The translations under genes and the position numbers were made by a program. Below, piece by piece: positions 15,167 through 19,479 of a stretch of 19,479 bases of DNA (positions are counted from its first letter, which is position 1; the number at the start of each line of letters is the position of its first letter). Source of the stretch: Pseudomonadota bacterium (GTDB lineage Bacteria; Pseudomonadota; Gammaproteobacteria; Steroidobacterales; Steroidobacteraceae); contig JAKBBE010000021.1 in the NCBI GenBank assembly GCA_021826035.1, positions 8,119 through 27,597 on the forward strand, read 5' to 3'. Under the pieces are notes generated by a model. It ran no database searches and had not been told where the DNA came from. It saw only the letters and a list, made by a program, of their open reading frames with translations.

Positions 15167-16339
15167 ATGCTGTCGACGAGCGATATGACGGAACTCACCT
15201 GGTCGGATGTGCCGCCGCTGGAGGTGATTGACGCCGAGGCGGCGCCGGGCCGAGGCGCGCACTTCGACGGGCGCAGCTTCTTCAACCCCGGGGTGCCCGC
15301 CGGCCGCGGCTGGTTCGATCTGCTGCGGGCTGCACTGACCGCGCGGCCGCGGCCCTGGCCACGATTCATCGAGAATACCGCCCGGGCCGAACCGGTGACC
15401 GAGGTGCCGGTCGGACGGGTGGTGCTCACCTTCGTCAACCACATCACGTTCCTGATTCAGCTGCACGGACTGAACATCCTCACCGATCCGGTGTACGCCG
15501 AGCGAGTCAGTCCGCTACGCCACATCGGGCCGCGACGGGTGCGTCCGCCCGGTCTGGCCTTTGCCGACCTGCCGCATATCGATCTGGTGCTCGTATCGCA
15601 CGATCACTACGATCACCTCGATGTCGAGACGCTCCGTCGGCTGGAGGCGGCGCATCATCCGCGCTTCATGACCGGTCTGGGCAACGGCAAGTTGCTGCGG
15701 CGCATCGGGCTGCGCGAGGTGCACGAGAGCGATTGGTGGCAGCAGACTGCGCTCCCCGCGGCGACCGTTACCTTCACACCCGCCCAGCATTGGTCGGGAC
15801 GTGGGCTGTTTCGCTGCAACCGCTCCCTGTGGGGTGGCTTTCACGTGCGCGCGGCGGGCGCGGCGGTGTACTTCGCCGGCGACACGGGGTACTGCCGCCA
15901 CTTCCAGGACATTCGCCATCGCCTCGGCGCGGTTGATGTGGCACTGCTGCCGATCGGCGCTTACGCGCCGCGCTGGTACGAGGCGCCGAATCACATGAAT
16001 CCCGAGGAGGCGGTGCGGGCACACGTGCAGCTCGAAGCGCGATTTTCCGTCGCCACGCATTTTGGTTGCTTTCGGCTCAGCGAGGAGGGCTTCGAGGAGC
16101 CGTTGCACGAGCTGGCAGCAGCCCGCCGCGCGTACGGAGTGCCGGACAATGCGTTCCCGGCGCTGCAGACCGGGGAGACGCGCCACTTCGAGGTGACCGG
16201 CCGTGAGCAGGTCCAGCCGGTACGCGCCGCCTCAGTGGCGCGACAGTTCGCTGATGCGTTCGAGGGCCGGCGGATGCGAGTCGTGAAAGGCGCTGTAGAG
16301 ACGGTCGGGGGTGAGCGTGCTGGCGTTGCTGCGGTATAG
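15167..16339 (+). CDS. NAPE-PLD-like metallo-beta-lactamase-fold hydrolase
   Basis: The 390-residue product belongs to the metallo-beta-lactamase group that includes N-acylphosphatidylethanolamine phospholipase D and RomA/UlaG-like proteins. Metal ligands are visible: HDHYDH at 145-150 (HxHxDH), His208 in AQHWSGRG, Asp239 in AGDTGYC and His298 in ATHFGCF. The segments NHITFLIQLHGLNILTDPVY, SPLRHIGPRRVRPPG and LWGGFHV are typical of the NAPE-PLD branch. Such enzymes hydrolyse phosphodiester bonds in N-acyl-PE; the true substrate here is unknown. No signal peptide is seen. The start is uncertain: ATG 15167 or ATG 15185, both with weak ribosome-binding sites. The last 36 codons run antisense through the conserved end of the M48 gene, so this tail is probably an unconserved extension. 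Confidence 0.88.
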   Translation: MLSTSDMTELTWSDVPPLEVIDAEAAPGRGAHFDGRSFFNPGVPAGRGWFDLLRAALTARPRPWPRFIENTARAEPVTEVPVGRVVLTFVNHITFLIQLHGLNILTDPVYAERVSPLRHIGPRRVRPPGLAFADLPHIDLVLVSHDHYDHLDVETLRRLEAAHHPRFMTGLGNGKLLRRIGLREVHESDWWQQTALPAATVTFTPAQHWSGRGLFRCNRSLWGGFHVRAAGAAVYFAGDTGYCRHFQDIRHRLGAVDVALLPIGAYAPRWYEAPNHMNPEEAVRAHVQLEARFSVATHFGCFRLSEEGFEEPLHELAAARRAYGVPDNAFPALQTGETRHFEVTGREQVQPVRAASVARQFADAFEGRRMRVVKGAVETVGGERAGVAAV

Positions 16340-17470
16340 CTTGACCAGTGCCGTGATGAGCTGTCCGGCCTCGACCTGGGCGGCCGCGAAGCGATCGGCG
16401 GCAAACTCGTGCCGCCGTGACCACAGGGCGCTCAGTGGGGTAGCGAAGTAAAGCACCGCGGGCGCGGCGAAGGCAAACAGCAGCAGCGCGGCGTGCGGCG
16501 AGGGATGGGCGACCCCGAGCGCGACGTAGAAGGCATGCTCGCGCGCGAGCGCGCCGAGTGCGACGAAGGCAAGGAACATCACACCGATCGATACGGCCAG
16601 CCGGGCGCGGACATGGTGCAGGCGGAAGTGCCCGAGCTCGTGGGCGAGCACGGCCTCGATCTCGGGCGGTGCGAGCTCAGCGAGCAGCGTGTCGAAGAAC
16701 ACGATCCGCTTGGTGCGGCCGAAGCCGGTGAAGTAGGCGTTGCCGTGCGCTGAGCGGCGCGAGCCGTCGACCACGAAGACCCCGCTCGCGGCGAAGCCGC
16801 AGCGTTTGAGCAGCGCCTCGATGCGCGCTTTGAGCTCGGCGTCGGCAAGCGGCGTGAAGCGATTGAACAGCGGGGCGACCAGCACCGGCCAGGCCCAGGT
16901 GATGGCCAGGGTGAGCACCACCCAGCCGCCGAAGGCCCACAGCCACCAGTGCCGGCCGGCCCGCTGCATCAGCCACAGCGCGCCGAGAACCACCGGCACG
17001 CCGAGCAGTGCGGCGAGGGCGGCGCCCTTGGCGAGATCGGCGAGGTACAGCGGTAGCGTCGTGCGATTGAAGCCGAAGCGTGCCTCGAGCACGAACGTGC
17101 GCCACAGCGACAGCGGCAGGTTCGCCAGCCATACCGCGACGGTCACCGAGCCGATCACCGCCAGGCCGAGCCACAGCTCACTCGCGCCGCTGCGCTGCCA
17201 CAGATCGTCCAGGATGCCGATGCCGCCACCCACGGTCAGCGCGAGCACGATGAGCGCATCGAGCACCGCGGCGATCCGGCCCGCCCGGGCCTTCGCCTCG
17301 GTGTAGGCGGCCGCCTTGCGATGCTCGTCGCCGGAGACTGCCGTCGCAAACGGCGGTGGCACCTGCTCGCGGTGCGCGCGCACGGCGGCGATCTGCCGCG
17401 TGGCGAGCCATACCTCCACGGCGGCGCCGGCGACGATGAGCAGCACGAACAGCACGGTCCAGGCGTTCAT
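16232..17470 (-). CDS. M48/Ste24-type membrane zinc metalloprotease
   Basis: This is a 412-residue CAAX-prenyl-protease-1-like (M48A) enzyme. It has an N-terminal helix (residues 3-22), a paired helix region near 65-125, further helices near 145-195, the zinc motif HELGH at 277-281 and the third ligand Glu355 in RRHEFAADRFA, then the C-terminal SAFHDSHPPALERI signature. FVVDGSRRSAHGNAYFTGFG before HELGH is also family-typical. In eukaryotes Ste24 removes the CAAX tripeptide. In bacteria, which lack prenylated CAAX proteins, such enzymes are thought to act in membrane protein quality control. ATG at 17468-17470 gives a standard N-terminus; its ribosome-binding site is weak. Codons near the 3' end overlap the hydrolase gene by 108 bp on the opposite strand. 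Confidence 0.94.
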   Translation of the reverse strand: MNAWTVLFVLLIVAGAAVEVWLATRQIAAVRAHREQVPPPFATAVSGDEHRKAAAYTEAKARAGRIAAVLDALIVLALTVGGGIGILDDLWQRSGASELWLGLAVIGSVTVAVWLANLPLSLWRTFVLEARFGFNRTTLPLYLADLAKGAALAALLGVPVVLGALWLMQRAGRHWWLWAFGGWVVLTLAITWAWPVLVAPLFNRFTPLADAELKARIEALLKRCGFAASGVFVVDGSRRSAHGNAYFTGFGRTKRIVFFDTLLAELAPPEIEAVLAHELGHFRLHHVRARLAVSIGVMFLAFVALGALAREHAFYVALGVAHPSPHAALLLFAFAAPAVLYFATPLSALWSRRHEFAADRFAAAQVEAGQLITALVKLYRSNASTLTPDRLYSAFHDSHPPALERISELSRH

Positions 17471-17512
17471 AGGCCGGCATTATCGCAGATCGGGGTCGCG
17501 CTCCGCGGCCGC

Positions 17513-17893
17513 TCAGGCCGCCGGTCCGTGCTGCACCGGTGGCAGTGCCGCCTCCTCCTCGGGGGTGAACAGCCGCGAGCGGGTGATGAAACGCAGGCCG
17601 AGCGGGCCTTCGAGGGAGAACATTCCGCCCCGTCCCGCTACAACGTCGATGATCAGGTGCGTGTGCTGCCAGTATTCGAACTGCGCCGCGCCAATGTAAA
17701 ACGGCTGCCCGCCGATCTCACCCAGATATACGTCCTGGGCACCGACCTGCAGCTCCCCGCGCGCCAGACACATCGGCGCACTGCCATCGCAGCAGCCGCC
17801 GGACTGGTGGAACATCAGCGGACCATGCCGCGCCACGAGCGTGGCGATGAGCTCGAGTGCCGCCCCCGTGGCGCTGACACGGCCCGCTGTCAC
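17513..17893 (-). CDS. DUF779 protein (aldehyde-dehydrogenase-associated)
   Basis: This 126-residue cytoplasmic protein of unknown function belongs to DUF779, a family commonly encoded beside acetaldehyde dehydrogenases of the ExaC/AcoD type. Conserved-looking polar residues are His29, Cys34, Cys35 and Cys42 in HQSGGCCDGSAPMC, and His77 and His79 in YWQHTHLIID; together they could bind a metal, by inference. A GTG start at 17891-17893 is preceded by GAGGG overlapping the aldehyde dehydrogenase stop codon, only nine bases away, so the two genes form an operon. The end is followed 42 bases later by the M48 start on the same strand; the M48 gene may or may not share the transcript. Confidence 0.92.
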   Translation of the reverse strand: MTAGRVSATGAALELIATLVARHGPLMFHQSGGCCDGSAPMCLARGELQVGAQDVYLGEIGGQPFYIGAAQFEYWQHTHLIIDVVAGRGGMFSLEGPLGLRFITRSRLFTPEEEAALPPVQHGPAA

Positions 17894-17902
17894 GGCGTTC
17901 CC

Positions 17903-19423
<1,521 letters not shown>

Positions 19424-19446
19424 GAACGACCCCTCGGTGTGTGTGT

Positions 19447-19466
19447 GCAGCTGCCCGGGCAGTTGC
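19447..19466. repeat. Imperfect 20-bp palindrome over the predicted transcription start
   Basis: A perfect 12-bp palindrome CTGCCCGGGCAG (19451-19462) extends to 20 bp (GCAG...TTGC) with one mismatched pair. It overlaps the -12 element and the predicted start near 19453. It could be a repressor operator, or a hairpin at the very 5' end of the transcript. Confidence 0.5.
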
Positions 19467-19479
19467 AAGGCTCATGCCA
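19464..19479 (-). promoter_or_regulatory. Sigma-54 (RpoN) promoter for the aldehyde dehydrogenase operon
   Basis: On the minus strand the last 16 bases read TGGCATGAGCCTTGCA, against the -24/-12 consensus TGGCACGNNNNTTGCW. The only deviation is T for C, and the GG to GC spacing is exact. The predicted start is near 19453, giving a leader of about 30 bases before ATG 19423 and its GAGGGG. Acetaldehyde dehydrogenase genes of the acoD type are known to be RpoN-dependent with AcoR-like activators in Ralstonia, which fits. Activator sites would be outside the window. Confidence 0.8.

Noticed and set aside
19424..19468. 15-residue N-terminal extension of the aldehyde dehydrogenase (start at 19468)
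   Set aside because: That start lies inside the sigma-54 -12 region, upstream of the predicted transcript start. ATG 19423 has a good ribosome-binding site and gives the family length.

Overview
This window looks like a stretch of a high-GC gammaproteobacterial chromosome. The main support is the conserved gene order mutL-miaA-hfq-hflX-purA on the + strand, the Hfq and HflX sequence types, and a tRNA-Phe of the Enterobacteria/Xanthomonadales type. A lineage near Xanthomonadales or Nevskiales is my guess from GC content and gene style; it is not shown by the sequence.

Layout. (1) 1-45: 3' end of tRNA-Phe(GAA), followed by a short AT-richer, repeat-containing spacer (46-272). (2) 273-6039: a tight housekeeping operon of mutL (mismatch repair endonuclease/ATPase), miaA (tRNA i6A37 synthesis), hfq (RNA chaperone, with its own structured leader), hflX (ribosome-splitting GTPase) and purA (adenylosuccinate synthetase). 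hflK and hflC, which usually separate hflX from purA, are absent. (3) 6152-7810: an orphan soluble GAF-HisKA-HATPase-REC hybrid histidine kinase. (4) 7838-16339: an accessory block rich in lipid and sugar functions, with genes alternating between strands. It holds a GT4 glycosyltransferase (-), an Mpo1/DUF962-like membrane protein (+), a membrane-anchored class III aminotransferase (-), a phosphatidylserine decarboxylase (+), a DedA-family membrane protein (-), a two-domain MurG-like/GT2 fusion glycosyltransferase (-) and a NAPE-PLD-like metallo-beta-lactamase hydrolase (+). (5) 16232-17470: an M48/Ste24-type membrane metalloprotease (-). (6) 17513-19423: a two-gene operon of an ExaC/AcoD-type aldehyde dehydrogenase and DUF779 (-), preceded at the window edge by a near-consensus sigma-54 promoter with a palindrome over the predicted start site.

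How the parts may work together. The + strand operon is classical core metabolism and RNA biology. Genes in the accessory block can each be tied to membrane lipids: PE formation (Psd), possible hydrolysis of N-acyl-PE-like lipids (NAPE-PLD-like), possible fatty-acid alpha-oxidation (Mpo1-like), flippase-type DedA, and glycosyltransferases whose relatives act on lipid acceptors. I infer a candidate pathway for an unusual amino- or glycolipid, which is the strongest candidate for an undescribed system here; the sequence alone does not prove it. The block also shows three tail-to-tail coding overlaps (about 110, 36 and 108 bp), an unusually compressed arrangement. The divergent region 14840-15166 has two strong hairpins, a small ORF with an excellent ribosome-binding site and a thrice-repeated motif.
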